Positions 16,219 to 25,087 of a stretch of 64,000 bases of DNA are shown here, piece after piece. A program made the translations under genes and the position numbers. The notes under the pieces are model-generated. The model saw nothing but the letters and a program-made list of their open reading frames with translations. It was not told where the DNA came from and searched no databases. Each line of letters starts with the position of its first letter. Positions within the stretch are counted from its first letter, which is position 1. Origin of the DNA: Actinoplanes siamensis (GTDB lineage: Bacteria; Actinomycetota; Actinomycetes; Mycobacteriales; Micromonosporaceae); assembly GCF_016862395.1 (NCBI RefSeq), contig NZ_BOMW01000004.1:89808-153807 (forward strand). The letters are read 5' to 3'.

Positions 16219-18276
16219 TCAGTGTGCAGCAGTCGCCCAGGCGGCCGGCGCCATGGCCGTCGCGGGCCGCGGCTGCGCGCGGTTCGCCAGCACGTCGGCG
16301 AACACCTCGACCACGACGGGGTCGAACTGGGTGCCGGCGCAGTCCCGCAGTTCGGCGATGGCCGCGTCCACGCTGCGCGCCGCCCGGTGCGGCCGCCCGG
16401 AAACCATGGCGCCGAAGGCATCGCACACCGCGATGATCCGTGCTCCCAGCGGAATGTCCTCGCCCGCCAGACCGTCCGGATATCCCGTCCCGTCGAATCG
16501 CTCGTGGCTGGCACGTACCAGACGGGCGGCCCGCTGCAGTGCGGGCGCCGCGCCGATGATGCGTTCGCCGACGACGCTGTGGTTGCGCACCGAGGCCCAC
16601 TCCTCATCGGTGAGCGGTCCGGGCTTGCGGAGGATGGCATCCGGGATGGCGATCTTGCCGAGGTCGTGGAGCGCCGCGGCCTCGATCAGGGCGGCGAGTT
16701 CGTCCGCGGGCAGATCCATCGCCTCGCCGACCGCTTTGGCGTGCCTGGCCACCGCGTCGAGGTGCCCGCTGAGGTCCGGCCGGCTCTCCAGCAGGACCCG
16801 CCGAAGCACGTCGCTCGTCTGCTGGCCGGGTGACGGGCGGCGACTCGACTTGTTGCCGTACATCCGCTGGTCGGCGATGCGCATGGCGACGTCGCGCCGG
16901 TCGGCTTCGCGGGGCAGGACGATCGAGCCGTACGAGCAGCCGACGGTGAAGCCCTCACCGGTTTCGGTCAGAGCGCCGGCGGCCTCGGCCAGGAAGGCGA
17001 AGGCCTCGTCGTCCGCCGCGTCGATCAGCACGCAGAACTCGTCACCGCCGAGCCGGTAGCTCAGGCCCCGCCCGCGCATCGCCAGCCGCAGTTTCTCGCC
17101 GAGGCGTTGCAGCAGGTCGTCGCCGGCCAGGTGGCCGAACGTGTCGTTGTAGTACTTGAAACCGTCGAGATCGAAAAAGGCGAGGATGTACGACCTGTCG
17201 TCTTCCTTGGCCCGGGCGAACGCCCGGTCGAGGTCGTCGACCAGCTGGCGCCTGTTCGCCAGACCGGTCAGCGCGTCGGTCAGCGCCTCACTGCGGCTGG
17301 CCGCCAGCATCTTCAGATTGTCGCCGAACGTGCGGGCGAGCCGGACGATGAGGGCAACCAGGCAGCTGGCCGCCAAGACGACGCAGAACGTGTTGATCGG
17401 CCGGTAGTTGGCCGACACCAGCAGAGCCAGGGCGACCACCGCGAACCCGATCGGCGGCGCGATGGTCCACCGGCCGGCCGACCGCTGGACGCGGTCGGCG
17501 CGGCTAGGTCGCCACGCCCCCCAGGCGAAGATCATCGCTCCCCAGGGCCACAACACCGTGGTGATCGTGTAAAGCGCGACGGTGACCAGGTTCGAGTCGC
17601 CGACCTCAGCGAAGAAGATGACGTCGGCGGTCAGGAAGAGACCCATGCCCGCCGCAATGGGCCACCATGTCCGGACCCCGGACGCGATCATCGCGGCGCC
17701 GATCAGGCCGATCAGGCTCAGGTCCGCGATCGGAAAGGCCAGAGTTACGGCGACCGCGAAGGCGCCCTGTCCCATCGAGGCCAGCACCGGCGGGAAGACC
17801 ACCGCCGCGCCGACCGCGGTCAGACTGAGGGCGCCGATGACGCCGTCCAGCCACGCCCGGCGACCGCCGTCACCGGCCCGTCCGCGCAGCAGGAGCACGA
17901 GTCCGGCGGACGCCCCGACGAAGAACAGCAGAAAGCCGAGTTCGGCGAAGGACGGGTACGGCGGATCGTCGGACGGGTAGATCGCGACGGAATAGTAGAC
18001 CTGCCCGATCGTCCAGGACGTCAGGCCCGCGGTCAGAGCGATCCACGCCGCCCGCTCCTCGGCACGGAGGACACACCGCGCCAGCATGATCACACAAGGA
18101 CCCACCAGGAACAGATCGTAGATCCAGCGCGCGAAGAATTCGGTCACGTCCGGGCCGCCGAACGACGTGAACGCCTGGATCTCGTACACGACCGTGAGGG
18201 CGACCATGACTCCGAGAGACAGCGCGACGGGACGCGGAGTCAGCGCACGGCGGCTCGGGACGGCACGACGGATCAT
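16219..18276 (-). CDS. Membrane-bound GGDEF plus HD-GYP cyclic-di-GMP protein
   Basis: 685 residues from the ATG at 18276 (AGGGGG upstream). About nine or ten membrane helices occupy residues 15-310. A GGDEF diguanylate cyclase domain follows (TDALTGLANRRQL, FFDLDGFKYYNDTFGH, RLGGDEFCVL near residue 410), with the active-site loop intact. The C-terminal part is an HD-GYP phosphodiesterase (ALHDLGKIAIPDAIL, RASHERFDGTGYPDGL). Both halves keep their key residues, so it may make and degrade c-di-GMP, with the membrane region sensing a signal. It is divergent from the GH44 gene across 147 bases. Confidence 0.92.
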   Translation of the reverse strand: MIRRAVPSRRALTPRPVALSLGVMVALTVVYEIQAFTSFGGPDVTEFFARWIYDLFLVGPCVIMLARCVLRAEERAAWIALTAGLTSWTIGQVYYSVAIYPSDDPPYPSFAELGFLLFFVGASAGLVLLLRGRAGDGGRRAWLDGVIGALSLTAVGAAVVFPPVLASMGQGAFAVAVTLAFPIADLSLIGLIGAAMIASGVRTWWPIAAGMGLFLTADVIFFAEVGDSNLVTVALYTITTVLWPWGAMIFAWGAWRPSRADRVQRSAGRWTIAPPIGFAVVALALLVSANYRPINTFCVVLAASCLVALIVRLARTFGDNLKMLAASRSEALTDALTGLANRRQLVDDLDRAFARAKEDDRSYILAFFDLDGFKYYNDTFGHLAGDDLLQRLGEKLRLAMRGRGLSYRLGGDEFCVLIDAADDEAFAFLAEAAGALTETGEGFTVGCSYGSIVLPREADRRDVAMRIADQRMYGNKSSRRPSPGQQTSDVLRRVLLESRPDLSGHLDAVARHAKAVGEAMDLPADELAALIEAAALHDLGKIAIPDAILRKPGPLTDEEWASVRNHSVVGERIIGAAPALQRAARLVRASHERFDGTGYPDGLAGEDIPLGARIIAVCDAFGAMVSGRPHRAARSVDAAIAELRDCAGTQFDPVVVEVFADVLANRAQPRPATAMAPAAWATAAH

Positions 18277-18423
18277 GGGCCCCCTATCGGGCGGTCCCGG
18301 CCCGGACTGAGCATCCTGCGCCGTGCGGCATGACCTGTGCCGGATCCTTGACTGCTCCGAGATATCCAGGGAAGCTGACATTTCGATAAGCATCAATGGA
18401 TTGTCCGGCGCTGGAGGTTTGTG
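18277..18423. promoter_or_regulatory. Divergent promoter region
   Basis: A 147-base gap between the c-di-GMP gene and the GH44 gene. An AT-richer stretch (gacatttcgataagcatcaatgg) at about 18377-18400 should hold the GH44 promoter. No CebR-type palindrome is present here. Confidence 0.4.
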
Positions 18424-20073
18424 ATGAGTGCTCGACGGTGGGGGATGCTGCGGTCGGGCATGACCATCGGGGTAGCCATGTCGGTCGTAGCGGCAGGGCT
18501 GACCACCCAGGCCGCCGCGACGCCGGCCGTGGCGGCCACCGGGCTCACGTTGTCCGTCGACGTGTCCGCCGCCCGGCACGCGATCAGTCCCGACATCTAC
18601 GGGTTGAACGGCGCCGATCCGGCCTTCGCTGCCGAGATCGGCATGCCGGTGGCGCGCTGGGGTGGCAACGCGAGCAGCCGCTACAACTTCAAGAACCACA
18701 CCTACAACACCGGCAGCGACTGGTACTTCGAGAACATCGTCGCCGGGGTCGGGAACACACTCGAATCGTTCGTCACGATCAACCGGAACCGCGGCACCAA
18801 GCAGATCGTCACCGTTCCCATGATCGGCTGGGTGGCGAAGGATTCACCTTCGTCGCACCCGTTCGCCTGCGGTTTCCCGGCGACCCGCTTCCCCGCGCAG
18901 GACGGGTTCGACCCGTGGGACGCGAACTGCGGCAACGGCAAGCTCGACGGCACGGACATCACTGGAGCCGACCCCACGGACACCTCGATCCCGGCGGACG
19001 CGTCGTTCGCCGGCGAGATGGCTTCGTACCTGGTGAGCCGGTTCGGCACGGCGGCGCGGGGTGGCGTCCGGATCTACGAGCTCGACAACGAGCCGGTGCT
19101 GTGGAGCTCCACGCACCGCGACGTGCACCCCCAAGCGGTGACATACGACGAGCTGGGCAGCAAGGGCACGGCCACCGCCGCGGCCATCAAGGCGGCCGAT
19201 CCCGGCGCGGCCGTGCTCGGCCCGTCGGGCTGGGGCTACTGCGAATGGGTGGCGTCCGGGTCGGACGGGTGTGCGCCGGGTGCCGACGCCGCCGCGCACG
19301 GCGGGCTCAACCTCTCCCAGTGGTACCTGAAGAACATGAAGGACTTCGGCGACGCCCACGGCGGTAGGCGTTTCCTGAACTACTTCGACCAGCACTATTA
19401 CCCGCAGATCAGTGGCGGCAAGGACCCGGAGGCGAACGCGCTGCGGCTGCGGTCCACCCGTTCGCTGTGGGATCCCACGTACGTCGAGGAGTCGTGGATC
19501 GGTCCCAGTGGCGTCAACGCGCCGCCGCTGCAGTTCATCCGCACGATGAAGGCGTGGGTCGCTCAGTACTACCCCGGCACGAAGGTCGCCATCACCGAGT
19601 ACAACTGGGGCGCGCTGGACGACATCAACGGCGCGTTGGCGCAGGCCGACGTCCTCGGAGTCTTCGGGCGTGAGGGCCTGGACCTCGCGACCATGTGGGG
19701 CGAGCCGCAGCCGACGCAACCCGGCGCCTACTCGTTCCGCATGTACCGCAACTACGACGGTGCGGGGAGCCGGTTCGGCGACGTGAGCGTCTCGGCAACC
19801 AGCAGTGACCAGGGGCAACTCGCGTTGTACGCCGCCCAGCGCTCGTCCGACAAGGCGCTGACTCTCATGATCGTAAACAAGACCGGCGACAACCTGACGT
19901 CGTCCCTGTCAATAGCAGGTTTCCGCGGCAGGGGAACGGCGCAGCGTTACACCTACAGCACAGCCGATCTCACTTCCATAGTACGCAACGACGACCTCGC
20001 AACGACGCAGCCCAGCATCAACGCGACATACCCGGCGAACTCCATCACCTTGCTGGTCCTGCCGCGACGCTGA
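18424..20073 (+). CDS. Secreted GH44 endoglucanase/xyloglucanase
   Basis: 549 residues, ATG at 18424 with GGAGG six bases upstream. A signal peptide ends near PAVAATG (about residue 40). The GH44 fingerprint is clear: PVARWGGNASSRYNF near the start, the acid/base Glu in YELDNEPVLW (residue 223) and the nucleophile Glu in AITEYNWGALDD (residue 392). GH44 enzymes hydrolyse beta-1,4-glucan chains of cellulose and xyloglucan. No binding module is attached. It is unlinked to the main cellulase operons by some 10 kb but fits the same degradative theme. Confidence 0.93.
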   Translation: MSARRWGMLRSGMTIGVAMSVVAAGLTTQAAATPAVAATGLTLSVDVSAARHAISPDIYGLNGADPAFAAEIGMPVARWGGNASSRYNFKNHTYNTGSDWYFENIVAGVGNTLESFVTINRNRGTKQIVTVPMIGWVAKDSPSSHPFACGFPATRFPAQDGFDPWDANCGNGKLDGTDITGADPTDTSIPADASFAGEMASYLVSRFGTAARGGVRIYELDNEPVLWSSTHRDVHPQAVTYDELGSKGTATAAAIKAADPGAAVLGPSGWGYCEWVASGSDGCAPGADAAAHGGLNLSQWYLKNMKDFGDAHGGRRFLNYFDQHYYPQISGGKDPEANALRLRSTRSLWDPTYVEESWIGPSGVNAPPLQFIRTMKAWVAQYYPGTKVAITEYNWGALDDINGALAQADVLGVFGREGLDLATMWGEPQPTQPGAYSFRMYRNYDGAGSRFGDVSVSATSSDQGQLALYAAQRSSDKALTLMIVNKTGDNLTSSLSIAGFRGRGTAQRYTYSTADLTSIVRNDDLATTQPSINATYPANSITLLVLPRR

Positions 20074-20796
20074 CGCCGACGCATCTTCGGTGCTCAGTGG
20101 ACGGGTTCGGGCGCTTCCCCGCCACCTTCGCCTCCACAGTGGCCATCCACTCCGCGAATCGCCGGTTCAGGCCCTGCTGCCGGACTACGCGACCGCCCTG
20201 ACGGCGCACCAGTGTCGGCCGAGCCGACCTCCCCGCCACTCCCCTTGCCGAGCTGTCTCCCAGCGGTCGCTCCCTTATCGTTCCGGTCGGCGACGCCCGC
20301 CGCAGGTTTTCTACGCCGGGCGCGAGGAAGCTGTCGCGGCCTACCAGGCCGTCGCCGAAAGGATCGTGGAGCTGCCGGTCCCCGAGGCGATCGCCTACAT
20401 CGACGAAAACCTCCGTGGGGTAGAGCGCTACTTGCTGCGGCTGTACCCAGGACGTCCCGGACGGGAATCGTGACCGGCAGTCGGCCCCGGCCGTGGCCAA
20501 CCGGTTGATCGCGACCACCGGCGCACTGTTGCTCGCCACCGACTTCCTGCCGTGGCACCGCGTGCGCTGGCGTGTGCCAGGGCGGCGCGGCCCACGCCTC
20601 GGCCGCCAACGACCAGGGCATCCACGCCGTCGCGGTGCCGATCAGGTAGCACCGGGCCGCGGCGCGGCTCCCGATTCCGGGGAACCACGCTGGAACCGTA
20701 CCGAAGAATCCATCTAATGCGGGAATTCAGGAATATTTGCCCGCAGATGGGGAAGGTGCCCCGCGCCGGTACCGGCCGACGAGGGGCGCGTGCTTC
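20074..20796. other. Long gap without a supported gene
   Basis: About 720 bases between GH44 and the sensor kinase. Apart from the fragment at 20300-20473 I see no protein with recognisable motifs; both strands are open in places but change character along their length. The part near 20690-20740 (gaatccatctaatgcgggaattcaggaatatttg) is AT-rich and may hold the kinase promoter. Confidence 0.4.
20300..20473 (+). pseudogene. Possible C-terminal fragment of an unknown gene
   Basis: The plus strand reads VFYAGREEAVAAYQAVAERI, then VELPVPEAIAYIDENLRG and VERYLLRLYPGRPGRES before a TGA at 20473. It looks like an amphipathic helical C-terminus with coding-type composition, but no matching N-terminal part or start is visible. 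I cannot name the family. Confidence 0.3.
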
Positions 20797-23700
20797 ATGG
20801 CGAATCGAGATCTGGTGGTCATCGGGGGCTCGCTCGGCGCTCTGGAGGCCGCCACCACCCTGCTCGCGGGCCTGCCCCCGGACCTGCACGCCACGCTGCT
20901 GGTGGTCATCACCCCGGCCCGGGAGCGGGACGCCGCGCAGTTCGATCGCTCCGGTCCGCTGCCGGCCGCCGTGGCGGTCGACGGCGAGGCGCTGCGACCG
21001 GGGCGGGTCTACGTCGCCGGCCCGGACCGGCACCTGCTCGTCGGCCCGGACGACCGCCTACGGCTCAGCGCCGCCCCGCAGTACAACCGGCTCCGCCCGG
21101 CGGTCGACCCGCTGCTGCTGAGCGCCGCTCGCTGGGGCGGGCCCCGGGTGGTCGGCATCCTGCTCTCCGGCATCTTCGACGACGGCATCGCCGGCCTGGC
21201 GGCAATCGGCATGCGCGGCGGGCTGCTCGCCGTACAGGATCCCGAGGACGCCGCCTACCCCGACCTGCCCGGCACCGCCGTGCGCATGCGCCCGCACCAG
21301 GTCGGGACGGCCGCCGCCCTGGCGGTCGCCCTGCCCGGACTGCTGGCGGCACCGGCCGCCAGGCCCACCGCGCTCGACCCCGTGCTCCTTGCGCAGACCG
21401 ACATGCTGATCCGCGATACCTCGCCCCTGAAGGCCGATACCGGGTCCGGTCAGCCGGGTGCGGTCGACTGCCCGGACTGCGCCGCGACCGCCACGCGAAG
21501 GCGGCGGCCGCGGCGTGCACCCCGGACATCGGGCGGGTCCATGATCGTGGTTGACGAGGCACTGCTGCGCGATCCGGTGCGGCTCGCGGCGGTGGACAGT
21601 GCTCGCCGGGCGCTGGCCCTGCTGCCGGTCGCGCTGAACGGGGTGGCGGCGCTCGCGGCGCGGCTGGCCGAGGCGCCGATGGGGGTGGTGACCCTACTCG
21701 GGGACGAGGAGGAGTACTTCGTCGGCGTGCACGACCTGCCGCCGGCCCTGAGCGAGCAGGGACACAAGCCCATGGCGTACTCGGTGTGCAAGTACATGGT
21801 CAGCGCGAACCGCCCGGTCTGCTCCGGCGACATGTCCCGGGAGCCGGACCTGCGGGAGCATCTGCTCGCCACGCAGTACGGCGTACGGGCGTTCCTGGGC
21901 GTGCCGTTGCACGACGACGCCGGCCAGGCGGTCGGGTCGCTCACGGTGCTCGACACCGAGGCCCGGCAGTGGTCCGACGAGCAGGCCGCCCTGCTCGCGG
22001 AGATCGCCGGGCTGCTGCGGCCCGGCGCGCCTCCCGGGCCGGTGGCCGCCGGCGGGATGGACAGCGCGTCCCTGCTGGAGAGCACGCCGGAGGCGTTCCT
22101 CGCGGTGAACCGCGACGGTGTGGTGGTGAGCTGGAACCGCGCCGCCGAGGAGATGCTCGGCTACACCGCCGACGAGGTGCGCGGCCGGCACCTGGACGAG
22201 AGCGTGCTGCCCGACTACGACGGACGTCCGATCAGCGTGGCCCTGACCCGGCTGTTCTCCACGTCGCCGCGCCGCGGGGTGTCCCGGCGGGTGACCGTGC
22301 GGCACCGGAACGGCCACCGGCTGACGGCCCAAGCGGCGCTGTCGGTGGTCGGCTCCGCCGACGGGCCGATGGCCTGCGTGTTCCTCACCGACCTGACCGG
22401 GCAGACCGCCGCCGAGGAGGCCGCCGACCGCAACAGCAGCTTCCTGGCGGCCCTGTTGGAAAGCCTGACCGTCGGGGTGATCGCCTGCGACAACGAGGGC
22501 CGGCTGGTGGTGGTCAACCGCGTGCTGCGGGAGGCGCAGGGGCTGCCGCCGGTCGGCAAGGTGCCGACCGACTGGCCGCGGATGGTGACCGGCACCCTGC
22601 TGCACCCCGACGGGACGCCGATAAGCTGGGAGCGAACCCCGCTGATGCGCGCCCTGCACGGCGAGACCGTGCCCGCGACCGACGTGGTGGTGGAGATGCC
22701 CGGGCACCGGCCGCGGACGTTCTCGACCACCGCTCAGCCGATCACCGGCTCCGGTGGCCGCATGCTGGGCGCCGTGGCGGTCGGCCGCGAGATCACCACG
22801 ATGCGCCGGGTGGAACGGTTCCGCACCTGCCATTTCGCCGTGGCCGAGGCCATCGCGGCGGCGAACGAGCCGCCGGTGGCCGCGCCCGGTGTCCTGCGGG
22901 CGGTGGCCACCACGCTGGGCTGGCCGTACGCGGAGCTGTGGCTGATCGACCAGAGCGGCGAGCACCTGGACTCCGTGGGCCGCTGGAGCGCGCCGGACTT
23001 CGAGGAACTTGTGGACTACACCGTGGTCAAAGGTGTCGGCGTCACCGGCCGGGTCTGGGCCACCGGCCAGCCGTTGTGGGTTGCCGACCTCGCCGACGCC
23101 GACTGGCTGTACGCCCCGGAGAGCCGCGCCCGCACCGAACTCGGCGTGCGGCTGGGTATCCGCACCGTGCTGTCCGTGCCGGTGCGCAACGGCAACACCA
23201 TGCTCGGCGTGCTCAGCTGTTACTCCGCCGTCATCGAACCGGACCAGGACATTCTCACGGTGCTGCTGGACGGGGTCGCCGCCCAGTTCGGGGTCTTCGT
23301 CGCGATGTGCCGGGCCACGGAGCTGTCCCGCCAGCTGGAGCGCGCCCGGGAGGACTTTCTCGCGCTGATCGGCCACGAGATGCGTACGCCGCTGACCTCG
23401 ATCGGGGCCAACGCCGCCATACTGGGCGAGGAGACCGCCGGCCTGGACGAGGACAGCCGGCAGATGGTGCAGTCCATCGAGCGCAACACCGCGGCACTGC
23501 GAGGCATCGTCGACACCCTGCTGGATCTCGCCGGGCTGGAGGCCGGTCACATCGGCCTCACCGTCCGGGACGTCGACCTGGCCGCTCTCGTCACCGACGC
23601 GGCGAACGCCGCCGAACCGACCGCCGCCGACAACGGCGTACGGCTGAGCACGGACCTGCCGGAGCGGCTCGGCATGACCGGCGATCCGGCACGGCTGCGA

Positions 23701-24030
23701 CAGGTCGTCGACGACCTGCTCTCGAACGCGATCAAATACAGCCCGGACGGCGGCGACGTGCGGGTACACCTACGATCCCACGGCACCACCGCGGAACTGC
23801 GCGTCACCGATACCGGCATCGGCGTGCCCAGCCACGAGATCAATCAGCTCTTCGCCCGCTTCTACCGGGCCAGTAACGTCCGCCATCAGGGCGTTCCCGG
23901 CAGCGGACTCGGACTGAGCCGGGCGCGCACCATCATCGAGATGCACGGCGGGACCATCACCATCACCGGCCACGAACCGGCCGGCACCGCCGCGGTCGTC
24001 CGGCTACCGCTGCGCAACGAGCGGGCTTGA
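20797..24030 (+). CDS. CheB-like/GAF/PAS hybrid sensor histidine kinase
   Basis: 1077 residues from the ATG at 20797. Residues 1-190 resemble a CheB methylesterase (VVIGGSLGALEA, then LLSGIFDDGIAGLAAIGMRGG). The nucleophile Ser and the Asp are kept, but the catalytic His position reads VVITPARERD, so it is probably inactive. Next come a GAF-like domain (about 270-415), two PAS domains (from 421 and 546), another GAF (about 676-845), HisKA with the phospho-acceptor His at 860 (LIGHEMRTPLTS), and an ATPase domain with N, G1 and G2 boxes (SNAIKYSPDGG, TDTGIGVP, GSGLGLSRA). It has no membrane helix, and no receiver or response-regulator gene is adjacent. Confidence 0.92.
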   Translation: MANRDLVVIGGSLGALEAATTLLAGLPPDLHATLLVVITPARERDAAQFDRSGPLPAAVAVDGEALRPGRVYVAGPDRHLLVGPDDRLRLSAAPQYNRLRPAVDPLLLSAARWGGPRVVGILLSGIFDDGIAGLAAIGMRGGLLAVQDPEDAAYPDLPGTAVRMRPHQVGTAAALAVALPGLLAAPAARPTALDPVLLAQTDMLIRDTSPLKADTGSGQPGAVDCPDCAATATRRRRPRRAPRTSGGSMIVVDEALLRDPVRLAAVDSARRALALLPVALNGVAALAARLAEAPMGVVTLLGDEEEYFVGVHDLPPALSEQGHKPMAYSVCKYMVSANRPVCSGDMSREPDLREHLLATQYGVRAFLGVPLHDDAGQAVGSLTVLDTEARQWSDEQAALLAEIAGLLRPGAPPGPVAAGGMDSASLLESTPEAFLAVNRDGVVVSWNRAAEEMLGYTADEVRGRHLDESVLPDYDGRPISVALTRLFSTSPRRGVSRRVTVRHRNGHRLTAQAALSVVGSADGPMACVFLTDLTGQTAAEEAADRNSSFLAALLESLTVGVIACDNEGRLVVVNRVLREAQGLPPVGKVPTDWPRMVTGTLLHPDGTPISWERTPLMRALHGETVPATDVVVEMPGHRPRTFSTTAQPITGSGGRMLGAVAVGREITTMRRVERFRTCHFAVAEAIAAANEPPVAAPGVLRAVATTLGWPYAELWLIDQSGEHLDSVGRWSAPDFEELVDYTVVKGVGVTGRVWATGQPLWVADLADADWLYAPESRARTELGVRLGIRTVLSVPVRNGNTMLGVLSCYSAVIEPDQDILTVLLDGVAAQFGVFVAMCRATELSRQLERAREDFLALIGHEMRTPLTSIGANAAILGEETAGLDEDSRQMVQSIERNTAALRGIVDTLLDLAGLEAGHIGLTVRDVDLAALVTDAANAAEPTAADNGVRLSTDLPERLGMTGDPARLRQVVDDLLSNAIKYSPDGGDVRVHLRSHGTTAELRVTDTGIGVPSHEINQLFARFYRASNVRHQGVPGSGLGLSRARTIIEMHGGTITITGHEPAGTAAVVRLPLRNERA

Positions 24031-24047
24031 CGCTGACGCGGCGTCAA
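24027..24047 (+). terminator. Possible hairpin at the end of the sensor kinase gene
   Basis: TTGACGC (24027-24033) and GCGTCAA (24041-24047) form a 7-base stem that includes the stop codon of the kinase gene. No T-run follows, so termination is uncertain. Confidence 0.35.
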
Positions 24048-24175
24048 CCCCGCGTGCTGTCGCATGTTCCCGGGCTGATGTCTACCACGAGCGGCACCGC
24101 AGAGATCCCGCCCCCGGCACGGGGCCGGGTGCTGTCGGTACGATCGCGGCATCGCCGAGGGGCACTGGAGGACGC

Positions 24176-24946
24176 ATGGCTCGATCACCTGAGGCGGCCG
24201 CGGGCGCTCCCGTACCCCCGGCGTGGACGCGACGGCCGGCGAACCTCGCGCAGGCGGTCACCGCCGAACTGGTGAGTCGTATCGTCGACGGCGTCCACCC
24301 GCCCGGCACCGCGCTGCCCCCCGAGCCTGTCCTTGGCGACAGCTTCGGGGTCAGCCGGACGGTGGTGCGGGAAGCGGTGAAGATCCTTCAGGAGAAGGGC
24401 CTGGTTCAGGTCCGCCAGGGCGCGGGAACCCTCGTCACGGCGCCGGCGATGTGGGACATGCTCGACGAGATGGTCCTGAGTGCGAGCATCGCCCAGGACG
24501 ACGGCGTGGTCATCCTGGATGACCTCGTGGTGACCCGCCGGCTGCTGGAGTCGGACATGGCCAATGTGGCCGCCCGCATGGCGGACGCGGACACCGTCGA
24601 CCGGCTGCGGGCCCTGGTCGACAAGATGGACACACTCGTGGACGACCCCCAGACCTACGGTGACCAGGACCGCGCCTTCCACGACACGATCATGAGGGCC
24701 TCGGGCAACCGGATCGCTCGTGCCGTCGTACGGGCGCTGGAGAGCCAGGTGGTCAACACCGCCCGCTACGTGGGGCAGACGGACCGGGCGCTGTGCGTGG
24801 CGTCGAATCAGGGCCATCGCCGGGTCTGTGAACGCATCGCCGCCGGTGATCCGGACGGCGCCGCCGAAGCGATGTTCACCCACATCACCGAGGCCTGGCT
24901 GGTGCGGCGGGGCGGCCCGAGCGATCCCGGCCGTCTGCAACGCTGA
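24176..24946 (+). CDS. FadR-type GntR transcriptional regulator
   Basis: 256 residues, ATG at 24176 after GGAGGAC. The N-terminal winged helix is evident (LVSRIVDGVHPPGTALPPE, FGVSRTVVREAVKILQEKG, VRQGAGTLV), followed by an all-helical FCD ligand-binding domain with metal-binding residues in DRAFHDTIM and FTHITEAW. FadR/FCD regulators commonly repress sugar-acid or organic-acid genes and respond to the substrate. It converges on the enolase-superfamily gene and importer operon, whose promoter carries an ATACGTAT palindrome that could be its operator. Confidence 0.92.
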   Translation: MARSPEAAAGAPVPPAWTRRPANLAQAVTAELVSRIVDGVHPPGTALPPEPVLGDSFGVSRTVVREAVKILQEKGLVQVRQGAGTLVTAPAMWDMLDEMVLSASIAQDDGVVILDDLVVTRRLLESDMANVAARMADADTVDRLRALVDKMDTLVDDPQTYGDQDRAFHDTIMRASGNRIARAVVRALESQVVNTARYVGQTDRALCVASNQGHRRVCERIAAGDPDGAAEAMFTHITEAWLVRRGGPSDPGRLQR

Positions 24947-25087
24947 GCCGCCCGAGACGTCGTCAGCCCGCGGCTGGGCCGGGCGCCCGCCCCGAGCACG
25001 GCACCCGTCGGAATGGCCCCGGCCATGACCACGGCTGGGGTTCGGTGGCCCGGTTCCACAGGCGGACGTGCGCGTCGACGAGGCCGC

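Noticed and set aside
20045..20621. Minus-strand frames in the gap after GH44
   Set aside because: Two overlapping frames look partly coding, but neither has a start signal or motif and they compete with a plus-strand fragment; not enough to call.
21694..23769. A 691-codon minus-strand frame opposite the sensor kinase
   Set aside because: Composition is His/Gln/Arg-rich noise; the plus strand encodes all GAF, PAS and kinase motifs.
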